64,000 nt of DNA from Larkinella insperata (GTDB lineage: Bacteria > Bacteroidota > Bacteroidia > Cytophagales > Spirosomataceae): assembly GCF_026248825.1 (NCBI RefSeq), contig NZ_CP110973.1, forward strand, positions 3,243,001 through 3,307,000. Direction: 5' to 3'. Made by a program: the position numbers and the translations under genes. Below, in pieces: positions 53,678-62,620 of this stretch (within the stretch, counting starts at the first letter, position 1; every line of letters begins with the position of its first letter). The notes beneath the pieces were generated by a model. The model did not search any database and was not told the origin of the DNA. It worked only from the letters and a program-made list of their open reading frames with translations.

Positions 53678-56600
53678 TTAGAAACGAATCGACGCACCCA
53701 CGTTGATAACCCGAGCCTGTGGATAGTATTGTCCAGTTGCGTTGTCAGCTTCCGGATCAAATGAGCCCAACTTGTTGAACAGAGTCGCCAGGTTTAAGGC
53801 ATTGGCGTATAAACGCAAGCTGCTAACGCCTACTTTCTTGCCGATATTGTCCGGAATGGTGTAACCCACTTCCAGGTTTTTCAGACGGATATAATCCGCC
53901 GACCGCAACCAGTAGGTGTTGTTGTTTGAGTAATACTGGTCGCTCCGGTTGGCGATACGGGGGTGAACACTGCTCGGGTTTTCAACCGTCCAGCGATCCG
54001 TGTAGATCTCTTTCAGGAAGTTACCGATGTTACCTGATTCGCCCAGGCTGATGTATTGCTGCGCACCGGCAGAGCCCTGGAACAGAATCGTCAGGTCAAA
54101 GCTTTTGTACGTGGCCGAGATGTTCATACCACCCTGGAACAGCGGCAAATTGGTCCGTTTGTTCCGAACTTGATCTTCGGGGGTAATTTTTCCATCAGGA
54201 CCTGAATTGTTCGGACCACCGATGTCTTTGTACTTCATGTCACCCGGGCGCAGCGTTTTCACGATGGCGGAGTAGTCGAGGGTGTTGGCATCAATTTCGG
54301 CCTGATCCTTGAACACCCCGTCGTACTGGTAAGCAATGTACGAGTTGATCGGCATACCCGTAGTCCGTTGCCAGGCCGGAGCACCCGGTGCTTCATCCCA
54401 GAAGATGATCTTGTTCTGAGCGTAACCACCATTGACGCTAACCGTAAACTTCAGATCCTTCACCTGACCGTTGTAGCCAATCTGACCATCGAAACCGCTG
54501 TTGCGAACTTTTCCGATGTTTTCCGGAGGCAGGACCAGACCCGTGGTACGGGGGATGGATGCATTCCGGGGGTAAAGAATCGAGGTCCGCAGGTTGTTGA
54601 AGTAGTCAAATTCAAAGTTAACCTTGCCGTTGAACAACTGACCTTCCAAGCCGATATCGGCGTTGTTGGCTACCTCCCACGTAATGGTCGGGTTCGGAAT
54701 CCGGGCCTCCGTCAGCGTCTTCTGCTGCTGGTTGTTGATGATGTACGTGTTAAAGCCGTACGTTGCCAGGTACTGGTAGGTGGCCAGGTTGGTTGTGCCG
54801 GGCAGATAAATCTGGTCGTTACCCAACTGACCCCACGAACCGCGCAGTTTCAGGTAGTTGATGGCCGGGATGGAGTTTTTCAGGAAGTTTTCTTCTGAAA
54901 TGACCCAACCTGCCAGGAAGCCGGGGAAGAAACCGTACCGGGTTGCCTGCGGGAAAATGTCGGAACCGTCATACCGCCACAGGAACTCCGCCAGGTATTT
55001 CTCTTTGTAGTTGTAGGCTACCCGACCGAAGTAGTTGATCCGGGCGCGTTCGTAAGCACTACCGTTGTTGTTTTTCTCCAGGTCACCACCGGCGAAAAGC
55101 TGATCGATGGCCGGAGAGATAAAGTACCGACGGTAGGCGTCAAAGCCCTCACCCGTGATCGTTTCGCGGTTAACCCCGGCCAGTACCGTCAGGCCATGAT
55201 CTGTACCAAATTTGCGTTCGTAGTTCAGGATACCGCCCAACAGAATGTTCAACTGGTTTTCGCTGTAGAGGTTCAGACGGGGTTCGGCGGGTCCGCGTCG
55301 GCTGGCAATCAGGTTCGGGATACCGTTGGCATCAACTCCTGTTCCGCGCTCGTACAGCGTCCAGGGCGTCTGCCACAACCGACGGGTACGCAGTCTTTTA
55401 TCAACAGCGGCTGTACCACTGAATTTCAAGCCTTCAATGCCCGGGATTTTGATGTCCAGCTGGCCATTGGTCTGGAAATAATCCTGTTTGTCTTTGTCGT
55501 AACCCGTATCGTTTGTGGTGATCACAACGGGGTTCTCACCGTTTTCGATGTCTGGGCCCGGACGACCGTCGGGCCAGAAAGCCGGTTGGTTCGGTTTACC
55601 GCGCATCTGCATCCGGAAGATCGCGCCAGCGCCCCGCGTCGGATAGAACCGGAACTCTTCGCGGCCCAGTAAGCCAACGGCTACGTGCACGTACTTGTTG
55701 ATGTCGGCGTCGAGGTTTACGCGCAGGTCATACTGTTTGTAACCCGTTGCCGACCGTTTGTAGTACGCATCCTGATCCTGGTAGCCCAGCGAAGCTAGGT
55801 ATTTAACCGATTCGGTACCGCCTGTGATTTGCAGGTTGTGCTGCTGCTGCGGAGACCAGGTTTTCAGCGTCGATTTATACCAGTCGGTGTTCGGGTGGCC
55901 CCAGGGGTCCGAACCGTCGTTGTATTTGGTAATGTCGTCCGGCTTGTAAGGCGCGGAGCGAACCGTTCCGTCGGGACGGGTATACGATCCGGTCGTTTTG
56001 TACGCCTGGGTAGCAGCCGCCCATTCGGATACCGGCAGTCCGTAGACATCCAGGTCGTTCAACATTTGGGCGTATTCAGCAGCGTTGGCCAGCTTCGGAA
56101 TAACCGTCGGCTGCGAGAAACCCTGGTTGAAAGAATACGACAATTGTGGTTTACCCGTTTTGCCCCGCTTGGTGGTGATCAGGATAACCCCGTTGGCCGC
56201 CCGTGAACCGTAAATGGCTGCCGAGGCATCTTTCAACACCGAAATGTTTTCGATATCGTTCGGGTTGATCCGCTCCAGACCCCCTGAACGGGCCGGAACA
56301 CCGTCGACAACGATCAGGGCGCTGTTGTTACCCAGTGTGTTCGTACCGCGAATCCGGATGGCTGAACCGTCGTAACCCGGTTCACCACTGCGGTTAACGG
56401 CAACTACACCCGGCAGACGGCCCGCGATGGAGTTGGACAGGTTCGTCGTTGGCGATTTGATCAGGTCGGTTCCTTTTACCGAAACAACCGAACCCGTTAC
56501 GGTTTCTTTCTTCTGAACACCGTACCCAACGACCACAACTTCATTCAATTGGCTGACGTCATCGAGCAGTTTGACATCCAGGTTGGAGCGGCCGTTAAGA

Positions 56601-56881
56601 GCAACTTCCTGGGTAACGTACCCAATAAATGAAAACACCAGTGTAGCGCTCTTATTCGGAACGTTGAGCGTGTATGTGCCTTCCGAGGTTGTGGTTGTTC
56701 CCTGGGTGGTACCCTTGACAACAATGCTCACCCCCGGCAGGACATCACCGGCCGAACCCGTAACTTTTCCTTTTACGGTTGTTTGAGCCAGCGCACCAGT
56801 CACGGAAATAAGCATTAAATACAGCACTAACAGGTACCTTTTTTCGGGAGGCACCGGTACCTGATGAGTAGAATTTTTCAT
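53678..56881 (-). CDS. SusC/RagA-family TonB-dependent outer-membrane transporter
   Basis: The 1067-residue protein has a signal peptide (VLYLMLISVTGALA, cleaved before QTTVKG) and an N-terminal carboxypeptidase-regulatory-like domain (about 35-115, VKGKVTGSAGDVLPGVSIVV). The conserved LNEVVVVGYGVQKKETVTGSV, plug motifs VVDGVPARSGG and IYGSRAANGVILITTKRGK, and a barrel ending in VGASIRF with the terminal Phe follow. It forms a two-gene unit with the SusD gene 14 bp downstream. Together they form an outer-membrane nutrient import complex of unknown substrate. Its start faces P14 across a 735-bp region. Confidence 0.95.
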   Translation of the reverse strand: MKNSTHQVPVPPEKRYLLVLYLMLISVTGALAQTTVKGKVTGSAGDVLPGVSIVVKGTTQGTTTTSEGTYTLNVPNKSATLVFSFIGYVTQEVALNGRSNLDVKLLDDVSQLNEVVVVGYGVQKKETVTGSVVSVKGTDLIKSPTTNLSNSIAGRLPGVVAVNRSGEPGYDGSAIRIRGTNTLGNNSALIVVDGVPARSGGLERINPNDIENISVLKDASAAIYGSRAANGVILITTKRGKTGKPQLSYSFNQGFSQPTVIPKLANAAEYAQMLNDLDVYGLPVSEWAAATQAYKTTGSYTRPDGTVRSAPYKPDDITKYNDGSDPWGHPNTDWYKSTLKTWSPQQQHNLQITGGTESVKYLASLGYQDQDAYYKRSATGYKQYDLRVNLDADINKYVHVAVGLLGREEFRFYPTRGAGAIFRMQMRGKPNQPAFWPDGRPGPDIENGENPVVITTNDTGYDKDKQDYFQTNGQLDIKIPGIEGLKFSGTAAVDKRLRTRRLWQTPWTLYERGTGVDANGIPNLIASRRGPAEPRLNLYSENQLNILLGGILNYERKFGTDHGLTVLAGVNRETITGEGFDAYRRYFISPAIDQLFAGGDLEKNNNGSAYERARINYFGRVAYNYKEKYLAEFLWRYDGSDIFPQATRYGFFPGFLAGWVISEENFLKNSIPAINYLKLRGSWGQLGNDQIYLPGTTNLATYQYLATYGFNTYIINNQQQKTLTEARIPNPTITWEVANNADIGLEGQLFNGKVNFEFDYFNNLRTSILYPRNASIPRTTGLVLPPENIGKVRNSGFDGQIGYNGQVKDLKFTVSVNGGYAQNKIIFWDEAPGAPAWQRTTGMPINSYIAYQYDGVFKDQAEIDANTLDYSAIVKTLRPGDMKYKDIGGPNNSGPDGKITPEDQVRNKRTNLPLFQGGMNISATYKSFDLTILFQGSAGAQQYISLGESGNIGNFLKEIYTDRWTVENPSSVHPRIANRSDQYYSNNNTYWLRSADYIRLKNLEVGYTIPDNIGKKVGVSSLRLYANALNLATLFNKLGSFDPEADNATGQYYPQARVINVGASIRF

Positions 56882-57451
56882 ACAGATAAAGAAGGATTGG
56901 TTTTAATTAAGGAATTAACTAGGGACTAAGTACTCAAAACGTTTCAAGCGAAAGCGTGGATAGCAAGAGCGCAAGCGCAGTCAACTCCGGTTATCGGCTG
57001 ATACCGGATGGCGCTTTTGAAAAACGAAAGGGAACTACTAACATGGGGAAGAAGCGTACTCGATTGTAGTAGTTTTCTGTCATAAGTGATAAAATTAATA
57101 GAGATGGTTTGATGGAAAGTTTACTCGTTTAAGGAAGTGCTGGTTCGGGACAATCGACCTGTTGGTGCATTTCTAGTAAAAGATTGCAACATTTTGTTAC
57201 TGATAATTGGTCAACTAATTGGCCTGATACTAGCATTTATGGTTAAGGGTTTTATTTAAATAATACTATTTAATACTCGGGTACTTCCAAAATTATACTG
57301 TTAAATTAGTAAGAGAATAATAAATATTAAAATAATTTAACCTTGATAGTTAAAAAAAAGTAAAAATTGGTTAAAAAGTAGTCAATTCGACCGCAAATAC
57401 CTGTGTTTACCGCAGACAGCTCTACCAAACAGGAGGGCGCCACGCTGCTCC

Positions 57452-57486
57452 GTCCGGTACCGTACGAAAACCGTCCGCAATCGGAC
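57452..57486 (+). promoter_or_regulatory. paired inverted-repeat activator sites upstream of P14
   Basis: The proximal site GTCCGCAATCGGAC (57473-57486) is identical to the one before P13. The distal degenerate site GTCCGGTACCGTAC (57452-57465) starts 21 bp upstream, as before P10. The proximal centre is 62.5 bp before the GG at 57542-57543. Confidence 0.7.
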
Positions 57487-57540
57487 ATTAATAAAATGTA
57501 ATACGTTTATACCGGTTTGTAAATCAATGCATTACCGATG

Positions 57541-57554
57541 TGGCACACGCTTGG
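57541..57554 (+). promoter_or_regulatory. sigma-54-like promoter of P14 with one-base-short spacer
   Basis: TGGCACACGCTTGG has the strict -24 TGGCAC, identical to the fusion-protein promoter, and a TTGG -12 element. The spacing is one base shorter than consensus. It is 75 bp before the ATG. It could be a weakened promoter or a tolerated variant; position relative to the activator sites matches P10 and P13. Confidence 0.42.
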
Positions 57555-57616
57555 TGGGTTTGCTGGTAGTGAGTTAGTGCGTACATGATAGGATAAAACC
57601 TCATTCCTTTATTCTG

Positions 57617-60076
57617 ATGCTGCTGAATTACCTCAAAATTGCCATCCGAAACCTGCGGACGCACACGGTTTATTCGTTTATCAATCTTTTTGGTCTGGCG
57701 GTGGGCGTCGCAAGTTGTCTGCTCATCGTGCTCTTTGTGAACGATGAGCGGGCCTACGACCAGTTTCTACCCAACGCCAGCCGGATTTACCAACTCAACA
57801 CCGCAGGAAACTTTGGCGGAAGCGATTTTACCGCCAGCGGCACCCCGCCCCCGCTGGGCAAAACGGTCATGCAGGAGCATCCGGAAGTGGAAGCCTATAC
57901 GCGCCTGTTTAAAGTTATGGATGCGGTCGTGCAGCGGGAGCACAACGGAAAAGTCAATCGGTCATTTACTGAAGCACAAATTATGGCCGCCGACTCCAAT
58001 TTTTTGCAGGTTCTGGGCTTCTCCACCCTTTTGGGCGATCCAGCCACCTGTCTGAAAGAGCCTAATTCCGTTGTTGTTACTGAAAAAATAGCCCGTAAAT
58101 ACTTCGGAAAACCGAATGTGGTGGGGCAGGTGCTAAAAATTAACAGCGACCCGTTCAAGATTACCGGTGTGCTGGCCGATTTGCCGTCGCAATCCTCGAT
58201 TCAGTTCGACTTTCTGACGCCCATGAAAAACTACGGCGTGGTGCAGTATTTCGATTGGAGCTGGGTGTGGCTAAACGTTGCCACCTATATCCGGCTCAAT
58301 GAGCGGGTTGCCAGCGATCCGGACCGCATTCAGGCGCTGGAAGCCCGATTCCCCGCGATGGTGAAAAAATACGCCGAACCGGCCTTTCAGCGCATTGGTC
58401 AGCCGGACTTCCTGAAAAACGGCGGGCGCTGGGCGTTTCTGATTCAGCCAATCACCGACATTCACCTCGGTTCGGGCGGAATGTCCACCCACTACCAGAA
58501 TCTGGGCGACAGGCAGCAGGTCGATACGTTTACCGTGGTGGCGGTGTTTATTGTGGTGCTGGCCTGCGTCAACTTCATGAACCTGGCGACCGCCCGCTCC
58601 GTCAAGCGGGCCAGGGAGGTTGGAGTTCGGAAGGTTTTGGGATCCCACCGAAGCACGCTGATTGCGCAGTTTCTGACCGAGTCGCTGCTGTACAGCTTCA
58701 TGGCTTCCCTGCTCGGATTGGGCCTGGTAACAGTGTTGCTACCGTTTTTTAATCAACTGGCGGGCAAAACATTTTCCGCCGACGTGCTGACATCCGCCGA
58801 GGTGTTGGCGGTTACGGGCGTGCTGGCCCTGCTGGTCGGGTTGCTGGCGGGCAGTTATCCGGCTTTTTACCTGACCTCTTTCAACCCGGTGCAGACGCTC
58901 AAGAACGGTATTCTCAAAACGTCGCTGGGTCAGCAACTAACCCGCAACGGCCTGGTTGTTTTCCAGTTTGTGGTTTCAACGGTCCTGATTGTTGGTACGA
59001 TTGTGGTGTTTGCCCAACTGCGTTTTGCCCAGAATAAAGACCTGGGGTTGAATAAAGAAAACGTGCTCGTGGTCCGCAATGCCAACCGCCTGGGTCAGAA
59101 CGAAGACGCTTTCCGGCAGGAGCTAACCCGGCTGGCCGAAGTTTCGAACGCCAGCATTTCGACCAGCGTGCCGTTGCAGGGCGGTTTCGGCGACTTTTAT
59201 AACCCGGTTCAAACGGCGGAAAAACAGATTGCCAAAGACCTCCTGATGTATTCGTTCATGACGGATTATGATCTGGTGCCGACGCTAAACATCCGGCTGA
59301 TCCAGGGCCGGAATTTTTCGCCGGAGTTTTCGGATTCGCTCTCGGTGATTTTGAATGAAACGGCGGTGAAGCAAATCGGCTGGAAAAATCCGATCGGGCA
59401 ATCGCTGGTGTATCCGGGTGGGGTACGGCAAGCCTACAAAGTGATTGGCGTCATGAAGGATTTCGACATGGAATCGGTGCGGTCGGCCATGGTTCCGTTT
59501 GCCCTGTTTCATGAATCTTCCAAAAGTTTCGAGGAACTCAACTCGTACGTGGTGGCCCGCATCCGGCCGGGCAAGGTCGATGCGGCCGTCAAAAAAATTG
59601 AAGCCATCTGGAAACGGTTTAAGCCCGACACCCCATTTGATTACACATTTCTCGACAATGAATTTGCCAATGCCTACCGTACCGAGCAGCAAACCGGCCG
59701 GGTTTTCGGCGCTTTTACGGCGTTAGCCATTTTCATTGCCTGCCTGGGTTTATTCGGGCTGACCACCTTTGCCGCCGAGCAGCGGACCAAGGAAATCGGC
59801 GTTCGGAAAGTCCTGGGTGCATCCGTCGCCAGCATCGTGGGTCTGCTCTCCAAAGATTTTCTGAAGCTGGTCATCCTTTCCATTGTGATTGCCTCGCCGA
59901 TTGCCTGGTACATCATGAACCAGTGGCTGGCCGATTTCAAATACAAAATTGACCTGGAATGGTGGATGTTCGTACTAGCCGGGGGGCTGGCCCTGGTGAT
60001 TGCTTTTGCAACGGTGAGCTTTCAGAGCATCAAAGCCGCCCTGACCAATCCGACGAAATCACTGAAAAGTGAATAA
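57617..60076 (+). CDS. permease P14: duplicated MacB/FtsX-type ABC permease
   Basis: At 819 residues it begins MLLNYLKIAIRNLRTHTVY; TM1 is GLAVGVASCLLIVLFV. Coupling motifs are REVGVRKVLGS near 333 and KEIGVRKVLGA near 725, followed by SVASIVGLLSKDFLKLV. The first periplasmic domain is enlarged (LEARFPAMVKKYAEPAFQRI). The C-terminus reads NPTKSLKSE, with Thr for Val. It heads the fourth permease transcription unit; P15 follows after 117 bp. Confidence 0.9.
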   Translation: MLLNYLKIAIRNLRTHTVYSFINLFGLAVGVASCLLIVLFVNDERAYDQFLPNASRIYQLNTAGNFGGSDFTASGTPPPLGKTVMQEHPEVEAYTRLFKVMDAVVQREHNGKVNRSFTEAQIMAADSNFLQVLGFSTLLGDPATCLKEPNSVVVTEKIARKYFGKPNVVGQVLKINSDPFKITGVLADLPSQSSIQFDFLTPMKNYGVVQYFDWSWVWLNVATYIRLNERVASDPDRIQALEARFPAMVKKYAEPAFQRIGQPDFLKNGGRWAFLIQPITDIHLGSGGMSTHYQNLGDRQQVDTFTVVAVFIVVLACVNFMNLATARSVKRAREVGVRKVLGSHRSTLIAQFLTESLLYSFMASLLGLGLVTVLLPFFNQLAGKTFSADVLTSAEVLAVTGVLALLVGLLAGSYPAFYLTSFNPVQTLKNGILKTSLGQQLTRNGLVVFQFVVSTVLIVGTIVVFAQLRFAQNKDLGLNKENVLVVRNANRLGQNEDAFRQELTRLAEVSNASISTSVPLQGGFGDFYNPVQTAEKQIAKDLLMYSFMTDYDLVPTLNIRLIQGRNFSPEFSDSLSVILNETAVKQIGWKNPIGQSLVYPGGVRQAYKVIGVMKDFDMESVRSAMVPFALFHESSKSFEELNSYVVARIRPGKVDAAVKKIEAIWKRFKPDTPFDYTFLDNEFANAYRTEQQTGRVFGAFTALAIFIACLGLFGLTTFAAEQRTKEIGVRKVLGASVASIVGLLSKDFLKLVILSIVIASPIAWYIMNQWLADFKYKIDLEWWMFVLAGGLALVIAFATVSFQSIKAALTNPTKSLKSE

Positions 60077-60078
60077 AG

Positions 60079-60138
60079 CCGTTTTAAGCAACCGAATCTT
60101 TACTCGGATTAACTTTTATTAACAGGAGCCTAAAACGG
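60079..60138. repeat. inverted repeat in the P14-P15 spacer
   Basis: CCGTTTTAAGC (60079-60089) pairs with GCCTAAAACGG (60128-60138) at 10 of 11 positions. It begins 2 bp after the P14 stop and has no following T-run, so a processing hairpin is more likely than a terminator. Confidence 0.45.
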
Positions 60139-60193
60139 TTCAATAGCGATTGCGAGTACCTTTGACGCAACACGAAACTTGCTGACGGAACGC

Positions 60194-62599
60194 ATGTTAA
60201 AGAACTACTTTACAATCGCCTGGCGGAATTTAACGACGCAACGGAGCTACACGCTGCTCAACATCCTGGGCCTATCGGTCGGGATGGCGGGCGGCTTGTT
60301 GCTGTTTTTGTTTATCCGGTACCACCTGAGTACGGACCGGCACCACACCAAGTTTGACCGCATTTTCCGGGTCGTGACGGACATGCACCTCGACGACGGT
60401 TCGGTGGAATATTACCCCGAAGCCCCTTTGCCGATGGCGCTTGCCTTGCGAGCGGACTACCCGCAGGTTGAACAGGCGGCTTTTCTGATCATGAACCGCG
60501 AACTGGTCGTCAGCCAGCAGCAACCCGGTCGGACCGCTCCCCGGCGTTTTCAGGAGCACAGCGGCACGGGCCTGGCCGAACCCGAACTGTTCGAGATTCT
60601 GGATTATCAGTGGGTGCGCGGCAATCCGAAAACCGCCCTGCGCGAACCCAACACCGCCGTGATCACCGAATCGTGGGCTAAAAAATACTTCGGTGACGCC
60701 GACCCGATGGGGCAAACGCTGAACCTGAATCATAAGGTCGATGCCCGGGTTACGGGGGTTCTGGCCGATCCGCCCCGCACCACCGACGTAGACATCCAGT
60801 TGTTTATTTCGATGGCCACGCTCAAAACGCTGGACTCTCAGTTCAACCAGACCGATTGGGGACAGCTCAACTCCAACTACCGGCTTTTCTGCACGCTGAA
60901 GAATCCGGAAGCCGTTGGCAACCTGGAAGCGGCCATGCCGGCCTTGTCGAAAAAGCATTTTGGGGAAGGGGCTAAATACATTCAATTTCATTTTCAGCCG
61001 TTGCGGGAGGTGCATTTTGAGGTTCGGCGGCTGGCGACGGGCGTTACGGCCATTCGCCCGTCGTTGCTCTGGTCGCTGGGGCTGGTGGGCGTCTTTCTGG
61101 TGCTGACGGCCTGCATCAATTTTGTCAATCTGGCCACGGCGCAGGCCCTGCGTCGGAGCAAGGAAGTGGGCATTCGCAAGACGCTGGGCAGCACGCGGGC
61201 GCAGCTGGTCCGGCAATTTCTGCTCGAAACCGCCTTAATTGTCGTGACCGCGACGGTTTTTGCGCTGCTGCTGGCGTGGCTGAGTTTGCCGCTTTTCAAT
61301 CGCTGGTCAGGCATTCCGCTGACGCTGCACCTCGACGGCCTGACGCTTGGTTTCGTTGCCTTGCTGCTGGGCGTTGTCATTTTGCTGGCGGGGGGCTATC
61401 CGGCGGGTGTTTTATCGGGTTTTAGCCCCTGGGCGGCTTTGAAAGGCAAATTGCCGGCCAGATCACCGGGGCAGCAGGTCGTTCGGCATTCCCTGGTGGT
61501 CACGCAGTTTGTGGTTTGTCAGGCGCTGATCATCGGGTCGCTGGTGGTGGCGATGCAGGTTCGCTACATTCAGAATGCCGATCTGGGGCTGGACAAAGAA
61601 AACGTGGTGGTGGTGCCGCTGCCGAAACCAGAAAAAGCCCTGCGCGAAACGCTCAAAAACGAGTTGCTTCACTATCCCGAAATCAAAACCGTCAGTGCCA
61701 GCTATCGTCCGCCGTCGGCCCAGGTGATGAACGGCGGGTCGTTCAAGTTTGGCGATCAGGCGGACTGGGCGGCTTTCCCGCTCCGGGAGCGCATTGGTGA
61801 TGCCGGTTATGTGAAAACGTACGGTTTGCAGCTCGTGGCCGGTCGAAACATCTCGCCAAGCGACACGATTCGGGAATACCTGGTCAACGAAGCGTTCCTG
61901 CGCAAAATGAACATCCGGGACCCGCAGAAGGTCCTGGGCAAGACCATGCAGTATTACCTGTCGCCGGTTTCGTTGCCGATTGTGGGGGTGGTCAAAGACT
62001 TTCACCTGCGTTCGTTGCGGGACCCCATCGACCCCTGTTTCATTGCCAGCCACGGCGAATTTTACAAGCGCGTGGGCATCCGGATTGCGGGGCAGAACCC
62101 GGCGCAAACCGTACAGCGAATCCGGAAGGTATGGGAGAAAGTCTACCCGGATGAAGTGTTTGAATACGAGTTTCTGGACGATCAACTGGCGAAATTCTAC
62201 GAAACCGAAAGCCTGCTTTTCCGGCTGGTCAACACGTTTGCCGGGATTGCCATGCTGATCTGCGGGCTGGGGCTCTACGGGCTGGTGTCGCTGGTGGTGG
62301 TGCAGCGGACGAAAGAAATCGGCGTGCGGAAAGTGCTGGGCGCATCGGTTGCCAGCATTGTGGCGCTGCTTTCCAAGGATTTCCTGAAACTGGTGATGGT
62401 TGCCCTGCTCATTGCCTCGCCGATTGCCTGGTACACGATGAACCAGTGGCTGACTGATTTTGCCTATAAGATTGCCATTCAGTGGTGGGTGTTTGCGCTG
62501 GCGGGTGGTTTGGCGATCGTGGTTGCGCTGGCAACGGTCTCGTTTCAAAGCATTCGGGCCGCTCTGGCGAATCCGGTCAATAGTTTACGGAGCGAATAA
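60194..62599 (+). CDS. permease P15: duplicated MacB/FtsX-type ABC permease
   Basis: At 801 residues from the ATG at 60194 (MLKNYFTIAWRNL); a TTG five codons upstream is unlikely. TM1 is GLSVGMAGGLLLFLFI. The N-half TM block has LTACINFVNLATAQALRRS and the motif KEVGIRKTLGS near 323, shared with P12. The C-half motif KEIGVRKVLGA is near 706, and the TM before it (GLYGLVSLVVVQRT) is like that of P11. The terminus NPVNSLRSE again groups it with P12 (NPVNSLKDS). It was probably derived from the P11/P12 branch, although it now sits 25 kb away. Confidence 0.9.
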   Translation: MLKNYFTIAWRNLTTQRSYTLLNILGLSVGMAGGLLLFLFIRYHLSTDRHHTKFDRIFRVVTDMHLDDGSVEYYPEAPLPMALALRADYPQVEQAAFLIMNRELVVSQQQPGRTAPRRFQEHSGTGLAEPELFEILDYQWVRGNPKTALREPNTAVITESWAKKYFGDADPMGQTLNLNHKVDARVTGVLADPPRTTDVDIQLFISMATLKTLDSQFNQTDWGQLNSNYRLFCTLKNPEAVGNLEAAMPALSKKHFGEGAKYIQFHFQPLREVHFEVRRLATGVTAIRPSLLWSLGLVGVFLVLTACINFVNLATAQALRRSKEVGIRKTLGSTRAQLVRQFLLETALIVVTATVFALLLAWLSLPLFNRWSGIPLTLHLDGLTLGFVALLLGVVILLAGGYPAGVLSGFSPWAALKGKLPARSPGQQVVRHSLVVTQFVVCQALIIGSLVVAMQVRYIQNADLGLDKENVVVVPLPKPEKALRETLKNELLHYPEIKTVSASYRPPSAQVMNGGSFKFGDQADWAAFPLRERIGDAGYVKTYGLQLVAGRNISPSDTIREYLVNEAFLRKMNIRDPQKVLGKTMQYYLSPVSLPIVGVVKDFHLRSLRDPIDPCFIASHGEFYKRVGIRIAGQNPAQTVQRIRKVWEKVYPDEVFEYEFLDDQLAKFYETESLLFRLVNTFAGIAMLICGLGLYGLVSLVVVQRTKEIGVRKVLGASVASIVALLSKDFLKLVMVALLIASPIAWYTMNQWLTDFAYKIAIQWWVFALAGGLAIVVALATVSFQSIRAALANPVNSLRSE

Positions 62600-62620
62600 A
62601 CGGGTTGTTGGTGGAGATAC

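Larger units (their letters stand above)
56882..57616. other. 735-bp divergent intergenic region between SusC and P14
   Basis: There is no convincing gene. The middle part (57090-57380) is very AT-rich. On the reverse strand TAATTTTG (57288-57295) fits the -7 consensus but lies about 400 bp from SusC and lacks a -33 box. A small hairpin (TCCGGTTATC with GATACCGGA) is near 56990. The P14-proximal end holds the paired activator sites and a sigma-54-like element. The length happens to equal that of the SusC-P13 region, but the SusC-proximal sequences do not look alike. Confidence 0.6.
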
